From: Atherix ibis
Taxonomy: Eukaryota; Arthropoda; Insecta; Diptera; Athericidae
Length of the DNA stretch: 64,000 bases
Reading direction: 5' to 3'
NCBI GenBank assembly: GCA_958298945.1
Contig: OY282607.1
Coordinates: forward strand, 89,969,270 to 90,033,269
In this document: piece after piece, positions 1 to 11,165 of the stretch
How the letters are laid out: each line of letters starts with the position of its first letter
Position numbering within the stretch: position 1 is the stretch's first letter
Notes under the pieces: model-generated
What the model saw: only the letters and a program-made list of their open reading frames with translations
Told to the model about the DNA's origin: nothing
Databases searched by the model: none
Translations under genes and position numbers: made by a program

Positions 1-1329
1 TTATGCATTTTTGATTTTAGTTGAATTATTTTGTCTGGTTTCCCTTTAATCAGATTGTTTTCGTTATTGAATAAATGTGATTTATATCAATCGGAAATAT
101 TACTTATGAATTTTTCTATAGAAATATATATAATGGTTGAATGATTTTGTTTTTTTTTCTTTTTACACGTGAACAGGTAGGAAATTTGCCATAAGTACTT
201 TTGTGTTTGCGGTCTTCGTGTATCTGTCTGCAGGTCTGCCAATGATCGCCTATCATTCCTCCATCTATGAGGATGGGATTATGCAACTTATCCACTTATC
301 GTGATTATTTTCACGAGTAGTTAAATGTGAAAATCATGTGTCAGACTTGCTGTTGTTCACTTCCGTCTTCATATTTGAAGATAGATCTAGATTTACATTT
401 TGACTACCGAGAGTTTCAAGCTTTTCGGTCTATTATTGAAATGGCTAAAAATTGTCTAACGATATGCTAGAGTACACCTGAAAATCCCCTTCGATCAAAT
501 GGGTTAGACCCTGTTTTTAAATACATATTAAAGCAAAAAGCCAAAACAATGACATTCGAATTTTTCTATTTTTAACATAAACGAGCTACGACCATCTTCT
601 AAAATTATCTTCGTACTATTTTCTTTTAATCTTTGAAATTTTCAAATTAATTCCAAAAAAAAATTCTAGTGCGGATGTGGAAAATATTTTTTTTGCCTGT
701 TGGCATATTATTAGATTTTTATGAAAATTCTCTTGACTAAAATGGACAATTTGGAATATGTTTTTTTTTTTTTAAACTTTTCTAAAATAACAAAAACTGA
801 ATTCCGAAAATCATAAACTAATCGTCTAAATTTGGCACTAACACCTAATAATCCTCATTATGTTGTAACATTTCGCCTTCGTTTGCCAAAAATAGAATTG
901 ATGGCAATGAGCAAGTGTTGAAATTCTTTATTTGAAATTTTCCGAAACAAATCTAAATGAAATTATAGACACTGGAAAAGGAGGAGGCGAAAAATAATCT
1001 TAGAAAAATAAAATTCTTCATTTAGACTGTGTCTAGTCTATGATTACTCCAGAACCTCTTCGTAATTCCGACCATAAAGATGATGTTATTTATTTATGCT
1101 TCTTTTTGGAAGCTCTCAAAATAGAACTATAAAGATGGTCTTACTGATTATTAGCAGATAAATTGCATTTAATTAATGCCTTGTTTAATTTTCTGTTTTT
1201 GGTAATTTCGCAATTTCGGTTAAATTCATTGGATTTGTTTACTCAAAATATACAGAGTGAGTATATTGTGAAATGGATTTAAATGAATGTTTTCAAACTT
1301 AATTAGTACTCTTAAAGAACAATTGAAAT
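1..1329. other. AT-rich intergenic DNA, no gene recognised
   Basis: I read both strands and saw no convincing exon, RNA gene or recognisable transposase. The stretch is low-complexity A/T-rich sequence with several poly-T and poly-A runs. Confidence 0.5.
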
Positions 1330-1600
1330 AATGATAATTGTACAGAACTGTTTTATTTTTTTTATTTTTGAGGAGAAAAAGAAAAGAAAAAATAGTAAAA
1401 ATTTTCTTATTTAGAAGAAAGAATTTATTTTCGAGTATACAAAATTTTAATAGGAAAAATTCAATTTTCCCATTCATGATATTTACTACATTTTTTTAAA
1501 TAATTACACTTTTTAATAACAATCTTAAAGGTACTTTTATCAAACTGTTAAGGAGAAATTATTTTAAATTCAACATTATCCAATTTATACTCTAAGAAAA
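1330..1600. repeat. Dispersed repeat, copy 1 of 3
   Basis: A block around 1435-1600 (gagtatacaaaattttaata, then a segment ending in a cattcatgat-like motif) recurs diverged at about 14620-14830 and 24120-24390. In copies 1 and 2 it lies directly before a Tc1/maT-type relic, so it may be the degraded end of the same or a linked element. No coding capacity is visible. Confidence 0.5.
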
Positions 1601-1639
1601 TAAAATCATATAAAATATATTTAAATAAAATTTTTATTT

Positions 1640-2168
1640 TTCTATATTAATATAATTGTGGTATTATATAAAAAATAAACATTATTTAAATAATTACCAT
1701 GAGACTTTTTTCAGGACTCATTCTTTTTGAGATAATTTTTGATCGCTATTCCGCATATTTCTTAGAGCACAATTTGGTCATTACTCAACGGATGTTTTTT
1801 TTTAAATGCTCTTTAGTTAAGATTTTAAACATAACTACTTATTCAATTTCTTTATTAAAGAATAAATATAATTTTTTGCGTAATGCTACAAAGAAAAATC
1901 AAAGTGCGTCAAATTGCATGATCTTGCAGATCAGTTTATATCACCAAATCTTAACATTCCGCGTTAATGAAAATTTTCGCTCAACAAAACCAAAATGTGT
2001 CATATTTTGTAGTTTATGGCACCGCATTATCAAAGTTTAGATTTAAAAAAAAATCATTAATAATATAGTCATGGCGCTCTGGGTCGATGGTAATTGTGTA
2101 TTTTTTTTTCATTTTCAAAGAAAATTATACCGTCAGAACAAAATGTATATCAGACAGAATATTCTGTT
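1640..2168 (-). mobile_element. Tc1/maT-type transposase relic A, first part
   Basis: This is an old copy of the commonest repeat family in the window. Read on the minus strand, the family encodes pieces of a Tc1/mariner-superfamily transposase; better copies give GDVNWPPRS and VNKQN-type motifs. Here the gatcttgcagatcagtttat region corresponds to the NWPPRS segment, but stops and indels destroy the frame. The relic stops near 2168, and its missing part resumes at about 4046 after a non-LTR relic, so the latter appears to have inserted into it. Confidence 0.6.
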
Positions 2169-2229
2169 TATTTAACGTGACCATATTCCGAAAACACACT
2201 CTTTTCTATAATAAAATCTTTAAATAATA

Positions 2230-3420
2230 AAAAGTCTACTGGCATCGATAATATATCGAATTTGATGCTGAGAAAGATTCCGAAAAAGAGTTTGAGTCCC
2301 TTAGTTACAATATTTAATCACTGCATCAACAATTTCTACTTCCCTAAAGCCTGAAAGATAGGCATAATCTTTAATATTCCGAAAACTCAAGGTAGAGTAG
2401 TCATCCAACAACATCGACCTATATCTCTTCTTTCCTGTTTGGGAAAAATATTAGAAAAATTCTTTTACGAAAAGGTAAATTATTCCCGACTTTCAATTCG
2501 GATTTCGGAAAGGGCACTCTACTTTGGATGCGCTTTTTCTACTACATAGTGAGATCACAACTGGGTTTAACCATAAAGAGTCAACAGTTGCTTGTTCCCT
2601 AGATATTACCAAAGCCTTTGACTCAGTTTGGCATAAGGGACTAGTGCACAAACTATGTAAACTTAACTTCCCTCCATATTTTACGCTGCTGCTGCACTAA
2701 TTTCTTCAGGATAGATCATCTTGCGTCAAATATCAGAACACGACTTCCAAATTCTTTACAATAGGTAAAGGAGTTCCACAAGGCTCGGTATTAGGTCCCT
2801 TGCTGTATTCAATATATAATGCAGACATACCAACAGCCGCAAGAGCACAAATGATATTATATGCAGACGACACTCTTATTTATGCCAAAAGAAAATCACC
2901 AAAATTAGCTCTGATGACTGGAACTTGTCAGTCAATCTTAATAAGTCCAATTGAATCTGTTTCCGTAATCCCAGCACTCGAGGACCGAGGAAAATTGCTA
3001 CAAAGAGCAAAAAGCTGCGTATTCTGATTAAAAACACAGCTATTCCAGTCTCAAATCAACTAAAATATTGAGGCATCAACTTTAACTCAGTGTTCAAATT
3101 TAACCCACATGTTGAGTTAACTCTGAAAAAAGCCAAAAGGGCTATTCATACCTTTCTATTCCTACTTAGGCGTCAGAAAGGGCTTAGTATAAATACAAAG
3201 TTACTATTCTATAAACAACTTATTCGGCAAATTATTGGCTATGCATTTCCGATCTATTTAAGTTTCTCGAAAACGTATCCCAATAAAGTCCATGCATTTG
3301 AAAGGTCAATCATTAGGAAATGCCTTTCAAAATATCGTAAAATAGACAGCAAGCATTATTCTAACTCCTACACATATCAGAAATGTAATCTTACTCCTTT
3401 TATTTCATACATGGTTGTAT
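2230..3420 (+). pseudogene. Reverse transcriptase pseudogene (Jockey type)
   Basis: RT copies RNA into DNA at the target site in non-LTR elements. The translation, jumping between frames, gives HRPISLLSC near 2420, an ITKAFDSVWHKG-like block near 2610, a GVPQGSVLGPL-like block near 2775 (broken), YADDTLIYA near 2860, and FNPHVELTLKKAKRAIHTF with LLFYKQLIRQIIGYA at 3095-3250. The order matches the palm and thumb of Jockey/I-type RTs. No endonuclease domain was seen upstream, so the copy is 5' truncated. The frame is broken several times. Confidence 0.8.
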
Positions 3421-3469
3421 GTATGAAATAAAAGGAGTAAGATTACATTTCTGATATGTGTAGGAGTTA
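3362..3469. repeat. Perfect inverted repeat, 51-bp arms, 6-bp loop
   Basis: Positions 3362-3412 are the exact reverse complement of 3419-3469, with ggttgt between them. The left arm is coding RT sequence of the relic, so the right arm is a fold-back copy of it. The RT reading does not continue cleanly beyond the palindrome. Confidence 0.97.
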
Positions 3470-4045
3470 ATCTAACCAAAAACTTTCTCCAGCATTTAAT
3501 AGACCATACCAATCCAGTCATTCAAGAGTCAATAGAAAGGATTAAATCCCATGCCAACCCAACACAGATACTTACACAATGATTACCTCTATGCCTCACC
3601 AGTCATTATATCTGATTTTGCTAAATATAGTGATATTATGAACGTTCAGTTTTATAATTCCTTAACTCCCCATTTCCATCGTGGTTAGCGGAAGCAACAC
3701 AAAATTTCCAAAAATCCCAAACTCCTAATCCACTCTCCCTGAATATTCCCTTCCCTAATTTTTTTTTAAGTCTAGTATTAACGTTAGTCTATAAGCAATT
3801 AAATCTAAAACTCTGTTCTCATAAGCAGTGACAGCGATCCGGAGAACGTAGGTGCCAACCACAGAGACCACATAAATGCCGAAGCACCGCACCATAACCG
3901 AGCATAGAATCTGCTATTTCTATGGGCCCTCTCGATTCTCGTTGCACCTATTTTTATTATTAGAGTACTTTAGGTTTATACCCCGCTCTGTGGAAAACGG
4001 TCAGGACAATCACTTTTCATAGATATAATAGCTTACTTAAAGTTA

Positions 4046-4330
4046 TTTGTCAGTTTTCCGAGCTTTATTTATGAAAATTTTGCTTATTGACTATATCCTT
4101 ATCGCCGAAAAATATTTTTTGCGAAAAATTCTCCTATTTCAGCACTCCATCAATATATATCCTATAACTAAATTATCAATAATATAAAATGGCAAATTAT
4201 AAACTAAACAAATAATACCTTAAATATTATTTATATTAAACAACTTTGACACGACAGGATTGTAGTTTTCAAACTTAAAAATGGATAATCTGATATAATT
4301 GGACAATATCATTTTTGCATAAGTTTTATT
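4046..4330 (-). mobile_element. Tc1/maT-type transposase relic A, second part
   Basis: The segment resumes the family consensus interrupted at about 2168: gaaaattttgcttattgac at about 4073, then taatataaaatggcaaatt at about 4180, both shared with the copies at 20.1, 22.4, 28.8, 54.3 and 58.2 kb. No open frame remains. Confidence 0.6.
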
Positions 4331-4447
4331 TTTAGGAAATTTGCTTGAAAAAAATTGAACTTACATTGTTAAATTATATTTTGGTTTATTTTTATTTAAA
4401 AAAAAATTACCATTAAATTTCTAAATGTAAGAGTGAATGAGAGAAAA

Positions 4448-4608
4448 ATGTGCTCACGTTACTTTTACACTTTACCGAGAACAGACCTCTGACATAACCC
4501 TAAATGGCTGTATCTGTTGAGGAGCCTAGTTTCAAAAGGTGAACAGTAAAGGTGATTGAAAACAATTGTGCTCATGTCAATTGTATACTTTACCGAGAAC
4601 AGACCTCT
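4448..4608. repeat. Direct repeat, 118-bp spacing
   Basis: A 22-bp exact motif starting actttaccgagaac occurs at 4469-4490 and again at 4587-4608, each preceded by a tgtgctca motif. It is a small direct duplication of unknown origin. Confidence 0.7.
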
Positions 4609-4614
4609 CACAAA

Positions 4615-4850
4615 GACAGAATAAGCTTTACGTAGAAGTTATGATAGACTAACTGCTAATCTGGAACCCTCACATACAAATAAAACGAAGTAAACTGAAT
4701 AAAAATATTCATTAAGATTCCTAGACAATGGGTCACAACTGACTATAATACAGTTAATTATTACTACCCATAACACGTTACTAAAACCAATATGGACCTA
4801 CGGACTCAAACTTAGGGATTTAACTAAGCATTCCAATTGAATTAGGTGAA
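4615..4850 (+). pseudogene. Jockey-type RT fragment with the unexpanded motif
   Basis: A short, frame-broken piece of the same RT type as the element at 5.3 kb. Around 4783-4822 it encodes an LLKPIWTYGLKL-like peptide, the conserved motif just after the RT thumb in Jockey-type elements. The motif is present once here, which gives an internal reference for the form of the sequence before the 52-bp expansion seen at 6.3 and 24.7 kb. Confidence 0.65.
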
Positions 4851-5275
4851 AGTTTTTTTTTCAAAAAAAATTCCGTAATAAATATGAGTCCAGATAAATA
4901 TAGAAAATTTTAAATTATTTGATTAAAATACTATAAAATTATTTAAACAAATATTTTCTTATCTTATGAAAAAGGTTTTCCCATAAACTTCTTGGAATTT
5001 TGATATATTATTTTCTTGTGAAAACTTCCCAGAAAAATTATCAATTTTCACTTTCCAGCTTACATTTTCCTTACCTTATCTTCTAGTACAAGTAATTATC
5101 ATTAAAACAATTTTTTTTCTATTTTTTCTAAAATACAATTTTTTTTTATGTACATTTTAAATAATTCTATTAAATTTGACTAAAAGTTATGGATTTACTT
5201 ATTTAAAAATTTCATATTGAAAATTCTATAAACTTTAATTTTAACTGGTGGTTGGTAATTATTGTCACCACAAGT

Positions 5276-5333
5276 TATTGCCTTTGGGTGAAGATTCATG
5301 GATAAGAGAATGAATCTTCACCCAAAGGCAATA
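5276..5333. repeat. Perfect inverted repeat, 24-bp arms, 10-bp loop
   Basis: Positions 5276-5299 are the reverse complement of 5310-5333, with ggataagaga between them. The right arm merges with the start of recognisable RT coding sequence, so the fold-back sits at the truncated 5' boundary of the second Jockey-type relic. Confidence 0.95.
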
Positions 5334-6262
5334 GCTTCTTCCAAAGTTGCCAATTTAATCAAACTCCTTTCTAAAAACAAAACTCCTGGCTATCATCTGA
5401 TCACCTTTAATATACTCCAATAACTTTCTAAAAGATCAATACTTGCCTTCGTTACACCACACTTCGCAGAACACATTTTCCAATCCTTTGGAAATTTGTC
5501 ATTATAAAAATGATCCCTAAACCCAATAAACCAATAAACCTCCCCACTTCCTACAAAACAACAAATATCCTTCCATTGCTCGCAAAAATCTTTGAAAAAA
5601 TAGTCTCCTCCTCAAATTCTCAAATTTAATTCCCAACCATCAATTCGGTTTCCGTTACGAACTTTCCACTACCCAAAAGTGTCTTCGACTTCTCGATTTC
5701 ATTGCATCCTCTTTAAAAAGCAAAGAGTACTATCCTGTTGTCTTTATTGATATAAGTCAAGCTTTTGGGCACCTGGGCTTACTGTGGAAACTTGAGAGGA
5801 TCCTCCCTTCCACCTATTTCTTAGTTCTAATATTATTCCTTTCCAACTGACACTCCGAAGTAAACGAATTCAACGAACTGTCCGATATTGGCTGATGTTC
5901 CACAGGGAAGTTTACTTGGGCCCATTCTCTACAAAATTTACACATTCGAATCCGGTCCATACGGTCTGCCTTGCATCTATCGAAATCCCCAATATGCTTC
6001 CAAAATTCTCGAAACTAAAATGCAAACTACCTCGAACTGATTTACTAAGTGGCGGGTAAAGGTAATGAAGCACATAATTTTTACTCTCCATTGTGAACCA
6101 TGTACTCTTATATACCTTAATGGCAGCGCCATCGAAGTTCGCTGTCTAGGACTGCACTTAGACAAATGGGCGACATTGAACCAATGTACAAGACTTAAAA
6201 GTTAAGAACTAAAAAAAGTACTGCGACTTCAGGATAACCGTTCTTAACTTGCTATAGAAACG
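5310..6262 (+). pseudogene. Reverse transcriptase pseudogene, 5' to array
   Basis: A frame-broken RT. NLIKLLSKNKTPG near 5350 is the conserved RT start of Jockey-type elements. A QPSIRFPLRTFH block near 5635, a YYPVVFIDISQAF block near 5730 (RT motif A) and a CTLIYLNGSAIEV block near 6100 follow in the expected order. The YADD box is not intact. Stops and indels rule out function. Confidence 0.75.
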
Positions 6263-7088
6263 CAAGTTCTTTTCTACAATGCCACTGAAACCAATATGGA
6301 CTTACGGATAGCAAAGTACTTTCATACAAAGTCCTACTGATACCAATATGGACTTACGGACAGCAAAGTATTTTCATACAATGCCCTACTGAAACCAATA
6401 CGAACTTACGGACAGCAAAGTACTTTTATACAAAGCCCTACTGAAACCAATATGGACTTTCGGACAGCAAAGTACTTTGACACAAAGTCCTACTGATACC
6501 AATATGGACTTACGGACAGCAAAGTACTTTTTTACAAAGTCCTACTAATACCAATATGGACTTACGAACTGCAAAGTACTTTTATATAAAGTCCTACTGA
6601 AACCAATATGGACTTCTGGACAGCAAAGTACTTTCATATAATGCCCTACTGAAACCAATATGGGCTTACGGACAGCAAAGTACTTTTATACAAAGTCCTA
6701 CTTATACCAATATGGACTTACGGATAGCAAAGAACTTTCATACAAAGCCCTACTGAAACCAATATGGACTTTCGGACAGCAAAGTACTTTGATACAAAGT
6801 CCTACTGATACCAATATGGACTTACGGACAGCAAAGTACTTTTATACAAAGTCCTACTTATACCAATATGGACTTACGGATAGCAAAGAACTTTCATACA
6901 AAGTCCTACTGATATCAATATGGACTTCCGGACAGCAAAGTACTTTCATACAAAGTCCTACTGATACCAATATGGACTTACGGACAGCAAAGTACTTTTA
7001 TACAAAGTCCTACTAATACCAATATGGACTTACGGATAGCAAAGTACTTTCATACAATGCCCTACTGAAACCAACATCAACTTACGGA
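6262..7088 (+). repeat. 52-bp minisatellite derived from RT codons, about 16 units
   Basis: The unit consists of 48 bases that read KVLLYKALLKPIWTYG in one frame plus a 4-base junction (cagc). Spacing was checked at 6421, 6473 and 6525, exactly 52 bp apart. Unit variants differ at cctactgaaacc, cctactgatacc and cctacttatacc, and at atggacttacgg versus atggactttcgg. The pattern of variants suggests a higher-order period of about six units (312 bp). Because 52 is not a multiple of three, each unit changes frame, giving a 52-residue protein period in the open stretch 6660-7016. After the last unit the RT motif resumes as TYGLEH. Confidence 0.95.
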
Positions 7089-7465
7089 CTAGAACACTGC
7101 GACTCTGATAAGCCTTCCAATTACCGTCGAATCTAATTCCTTTAATCAAAAATTTAATATGTTCGCAATCAGCCGTGATCTCAAAGTTCCTTTTTGTTCA
7201 TGATGTTACTCTGTCTCGTTATAAAAAGTAATCCCTCGTTCGAAAATTATCCTCCACTTTCTTTCCAAAAAAAAACCCTTCGCAGACTTAGGCGTCACTG
7301 GTCGTTTGATTTACTTAAATACGAAGGCTTACCATAAGCAAACGCTAACAGAAGAAACGTCTATGGATGTTGACTCCCCACAACCATTCATGTAAATTAT
7401 TACTAATATTCAAATCTGCTTATTACTATATGTACTTTTAGATATCTGTAAAAAAAAATAACTGC

Positions 7466-9029
7466 TGCTATAAAAACAATAATTGTTCTTCCGTTCTAAC
7501 TAAGCAAGAGAGGCTATACTCTCGTATTCAATGATAGCAAAAACCAGCCAAAATATGATTTTATATTTAATTTAAAAACTGATAGACATTCAACAACTTC
7601 CTGTTGATAGAGTAAGTGAAAAAAAGTTGTTTTTTAACACACAAGGAAATCTGCTAATTCAAATCGCACTTAAGAAGGATGAATACAAAAAGCATATTTT
7701 ATCTATTATTCTGCTTTCTAATATTTAGTATTTTGTTCTTGAATAAATTTACTAGTAAAAATGAAGAAAAAAAACACATTTCCGGTCACTTTTCTATAAT
7801 TTAGTCTTCCTGAAATTGAAGTTGAAGAACGAAAAATACAGAAAGGAAAGAAGATACAATGACCTTTTATGAATTTCAAATACGAATTTCGAATTTTATA
7901 ATCACTCAGAGAAAAAATATACTCTAACAACTCCTCACCTTAATGGACCGGACTTATTCTTATTTATTTGGAGTAGGAGAAATAATGGAGTTTTTTTTTT
8001 TTAAAGTCTGCCAATCAACATAAGGAAAAAAAACTATAGTCAAAATAAAAAATAAATTGTGTAAATAGATAAAAAAATATACAACAATATTTTTAATCTC
8101 ATCCTAAAAGATAATTATTATGCAATGAAAATATAACAAAAAACAAACGGATAGATAAAAAAACTATATTTAAATTTAGTAAGAAATTCTTTTTTTTTTT
8201 GTTATTTGTTGATTTCATCAACTCAAAATGTCTTGAGTTGATTTCTTTTTATTTTGGAATTTGTTTTGTTTTTTCCCGTGAAAAGGGGCCGATTGTTGAT
8301 ATCAATTCCACCATTTTGACAATTTATTACGTCATCAGATCAAAATGGCAATACGTAAGAGTTAGTTGATTTGTTGACAACCAGAGTGCTCTTCACCTCT
8401 TCTATGCTTCAGATTTGTATCTTCATATACGATTGAGTATATTTGGACATTCAGACAAGATTGAGTTGCATGGGTTTATTTATTTTTGTTACTAACAAGC
8501 GCCGTATTGGGGAAAAAAGTGAAAATCAGACATTTTATTTTCTAGAAAAAAAAACTATTGTTAGTTTATTACTAAAGATTTTTTACTTTTTTTTTTCATT
8601 GAATAAAAAATTCCAAATAAAAAGTCAATGTGCGCTCCGCTTCGTAGGTCGTTTTATGTGCGTGCGTATATTTTGATTAATCAAAAAAAATTTTTTACTT
8701 ATACGGAATTTGTTCGTTTTTTATGATTGATATTTAGAAATATTGTTGGATGTAGAAACGTTATAATTAAAGTTTTTCCTTTTTTTCTTATATAAAATAT
8801 GTAATTATTATACAATTTTTGAAGTATGGACACATTCTTAGGCCATAATTTTATTATCAATAAATTTTCATCAGCAAATAGATTTTCATAAAATTTTTTA
8901 ATAGATTGTAGATATTTTTTTTGTGGTTGAACTTTTGAAAATAATCTTTTGATCAACTTTGATGATTGCAAATATTATTTAAATATGTTTTTTTAATAAT
9001 ATTTTATGTTTAGATATTTAAATTTGCTA
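7466..9029. other. AT-rich intergenic DNA, no gene recognised
   Basis: Short open stretches here are low-complexity (Phe/Lys/Ile-rich) and look like chance. No transposase, RT or spliced exon was recognised. Confidence 0.5.
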
Positions 9030-9260
9030 TATTTAGGTTGTTCCAAAGTATATGCAACAATTGAATTCTGCGCTGTTTTGTGCGATAAAGTGACAGCTGT
9101 CAGTTCAGGTTTATTAAAAATGGAGATAGAGCTGCGCGTTTTCATTGTTAATCAATATTTTAAAAATAATGAAAGTACAGTTCGCAGTTATCGTATAAAA
9201 TATGGTCAGAATGGTGATATAACTTTATCAGCTGTGAAGAGATTAATTTAAAAATTTAAA
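9030..9260 (+). pseudogene. Tc1/maT-type transposase N-terminus, fragment 1
   Basis: From 9120 the frame reads MEIELRVFIVNQYFKNN and then VKRLI, matching the helix-turn-helix start of maT/Tc1-like transposases (RVFIVEQYFKN-type). It ends after about 44 residues. The preceding ~80 bp (including gacagctgtcagttcag) recur at 9.65 and 10.1 kb, so this is the first of three 5' ends of one family. Confidence 0.6.
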
Positions 9261-9589
9261 GACTCCACAATTATCGCCAATCAACAATTTGGTTTTTGAT
9301 TAGAACATGCCATGATCCAACAATGTTATCATTTCCTGAATAGTACCATTTTCTCTTTAAAAATTAGATGCAATTTGAAATCACCAAAAAAGTACCATTT
9401 TTGCTGAAAATTGGGAATTTGTTTTAGGGAAAATGGTACTGTTTAGGCTATCTCGAGGATACTTCGAATAGTTTTGATTGATTGTGGCACCCTTTCCACG
9501 AACTAGCTTTTTTTAAAATCATATCTCTTCTAAATACAATAGCTTTTAATAAAGAAAATTCTGAAATATATCCTTTAATACTTATTAAA

Positions 9590-9790
9590 ACTGATCAAAA
9601 CCCAATCTTACATTATCTTTGCAAGTCCCGCTTAACCTTATTATTTAATGTATCCCAAAACAACATGCGAGAATTGAATTTTGCGCCATTTGTATGATAA
9701 AGTGCTGCCAACGACAAAAAAAAGACAGTGTGACATCTGACAGTTCAGAGTTATTAAAAATGGAGCGCTACATGGAAGAACAACGCAGTT
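9590..9790 (+). mobile_element. Tc1/maT-type element 5' end, fragment 2
   Basis: Non-coding 5' sequence of the same family (aaaactgatcaaaaccc ... ttattaaaaatggag) that recurs at 10050-10220 with about 80 percent identity by eye. Only the first codons after ATG remain. Confidence 0.55.
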
Positions 9791-10049
9791 AATAAAGGTT
9801 TGCCAGCTAATCACATATTTCATGGGTATTTCTATTACCCGTCATGTGAGATGGAATCTGCATATAGAAAACATTATCAATCAAATCAACTGTATTTAAT
9901 ATGACGAAGATTTTCGTTGGTAGTAAATATAAAATTAGACAAAGTGCGGCTATTATAGTAGTACTATTCACTCCGTCGACGCCCAACTGGAAGGAACGTA
10001 GCGTAAGCAATGGCATGCTGGACATCTCCGGTGGACTCTATCCTAACTG

Positions 10050-11165
10050 AAACTGATCAAAACCCCATCCTACATTATATTTGCTAATCCCGCTTAACGC
10101 TAATATTTAAAGTATCCCAAACCACGCGGAAGATTTGAATTTTGTGCCACTTGTGCGGTAAAGTGTTGCCAACGGTAAAAACAAGTCGTGACAGCTGACA
10201 GTTCAGAGTTATTAAAAATGGAGGTTATTAAAGAAAAAATAACGCATTTTCATTATTGAGCAATATTTTAAAAATAATGATGGTTTGGCAGCCATAGTTT
10301 AGAGTTTTCGTACAAAATATGATCGTAATAATGATTTAACTTCATAAACTGTAAAGAGATTACCTAAAAAATTTACGGAGACTGGATCAATTAGTGATTG
10401 ATTCAATAAGTAGTTCATCACAGAACATCAACGTAATTAGTGAGAGTGATCCTGAGAGTCCAGTAACATCAATTTGCCATCGTGGGTATTAATTGAATAT
10501 TTCGAGAAGCTCTCTAGAGCGTATTTTCACAAAACATTTGCATCTTCATGCTTACAAAGTTGAATTGACTCAAATACTGAACCCTTCTGACCACGCACAG
10601 CTAATGAGGTTCGTTAAATGGATTTTGGAACAATAACAAGATGATTATGATGGCTTGGTTAATCGACCAAATTGTCGCATTTGGGGTTCAGAAAGTTCAC
10701 GAGTGATTGTTGACAAATAAATGCATCCACAACGTGTTACTGTTGGTTGGGGATTTTGGGGCTGGAGGCATCATCGGACCTTTTATCTTCGATAATGTAT
10801 GATAATCCAGTTCATCGTGACATGATAATGCAGTTTTCTGTGTGTAAATTTCAATATATGCATGTAGATGACTTGTGGTTTCAAAAAGACAGTGCCGAAA
10901 AACAATTATTTTTTGCGTGACCAATGGGACACCTTTTATAAGAATCTTTTTTATCCAAAATATCCCCTCACAATTTTTTAAAACAAATATCTTACCCCTC
11001 CTCCCCTCGCTTTTCACCGTTCCGCTTCTTTTCCTTGAATGGATCATGGAACAACATAAAGTGGATGGCGATTTTTCAAACAAAATCATCTTCAGCGATG
11101 AGGCTCCTGATGGCTTGTTTAATCTACCAAAATTGTCGTATTTGGGGTTCAGAATAAAAAAAAAA
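10050..11165 (+). pseudogene. Tc1/maT-type transposase pseudogene
   Basis: A frame-broken transposase on the plus strand, after a 5' leader shared with the fragments at 9.0 and 9.6 kb. Recognisable pieces are LEWIMEQ near 11035, FSNKIIFSDEAPDGLFN near 11075-11125 (FSDEAHF catalytic region, first Asp) and GAGGIIGPFIFDN near 10755-10795. The order of the pieces is disturbed: the GIIGPFIF segment lies before the FSDEA segment, so the relic is rearranged or consists of two copies. Confidence 0.6.

Larger units (their letters stand above)
2170..4045 (+). mobile_element. Jockey-type non-LTR retrotransposon relic 1
   Basis: The stretch contains a decayed reverse transcriptase reading left to right and lies between two halves of a Tc1-type relic. 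Visible RT blocks are a KSTGIDNISN-like start, HRPISLLSCLGKI, the YADDTLIYA active-site block and a C-terminal block around 3090-3430. Many frameshifts and stops make it inactive. The 3' part (about 3780-4000) is non-coding and resembles a 3' untranslated region. The exact boundaries are estimates. Confidence 0.75.
5300..7465 (+). mobile_element. Jockey-type retrotransposon relic 2 (copy A) with minisatellite
   Basis: A 5'-truncated non-LTR element. It has RT coding sequence from about 5310, a 52-bp tandem array from 6262 to 7088, then the C-terminal part of the same ORF (an SRDLKVPFC-like block near 7170 and MLTPHNHSC near 7365), and a 3' end near 7450 with a short A run. Flanks on both sides of the array match the element at 24.5-25.6 kb, so the array is a shared property of the family. 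Confidence 0.8.

Noticed and set aside
1699..2040. 113-codon plus-strand ORF
   Set aside because: It lies antisense on a minus-strand transposase relic, so it is a shadow.
6660..7016. 118-codon open frame with a regular repeat protein
   Set aside because: It is a read through the 52-bp array in which each unit changes frame. The length is a by-product of units with cttatacc in place of ctgatacc; it is not a gene.
10697..11089. 130-codon minus-strand ORF
   Set aside because: Antisense to a plus-strand Tc1/maT relic with recognisable FSDEA and GIIGP blocks; the minus reading has no domain.
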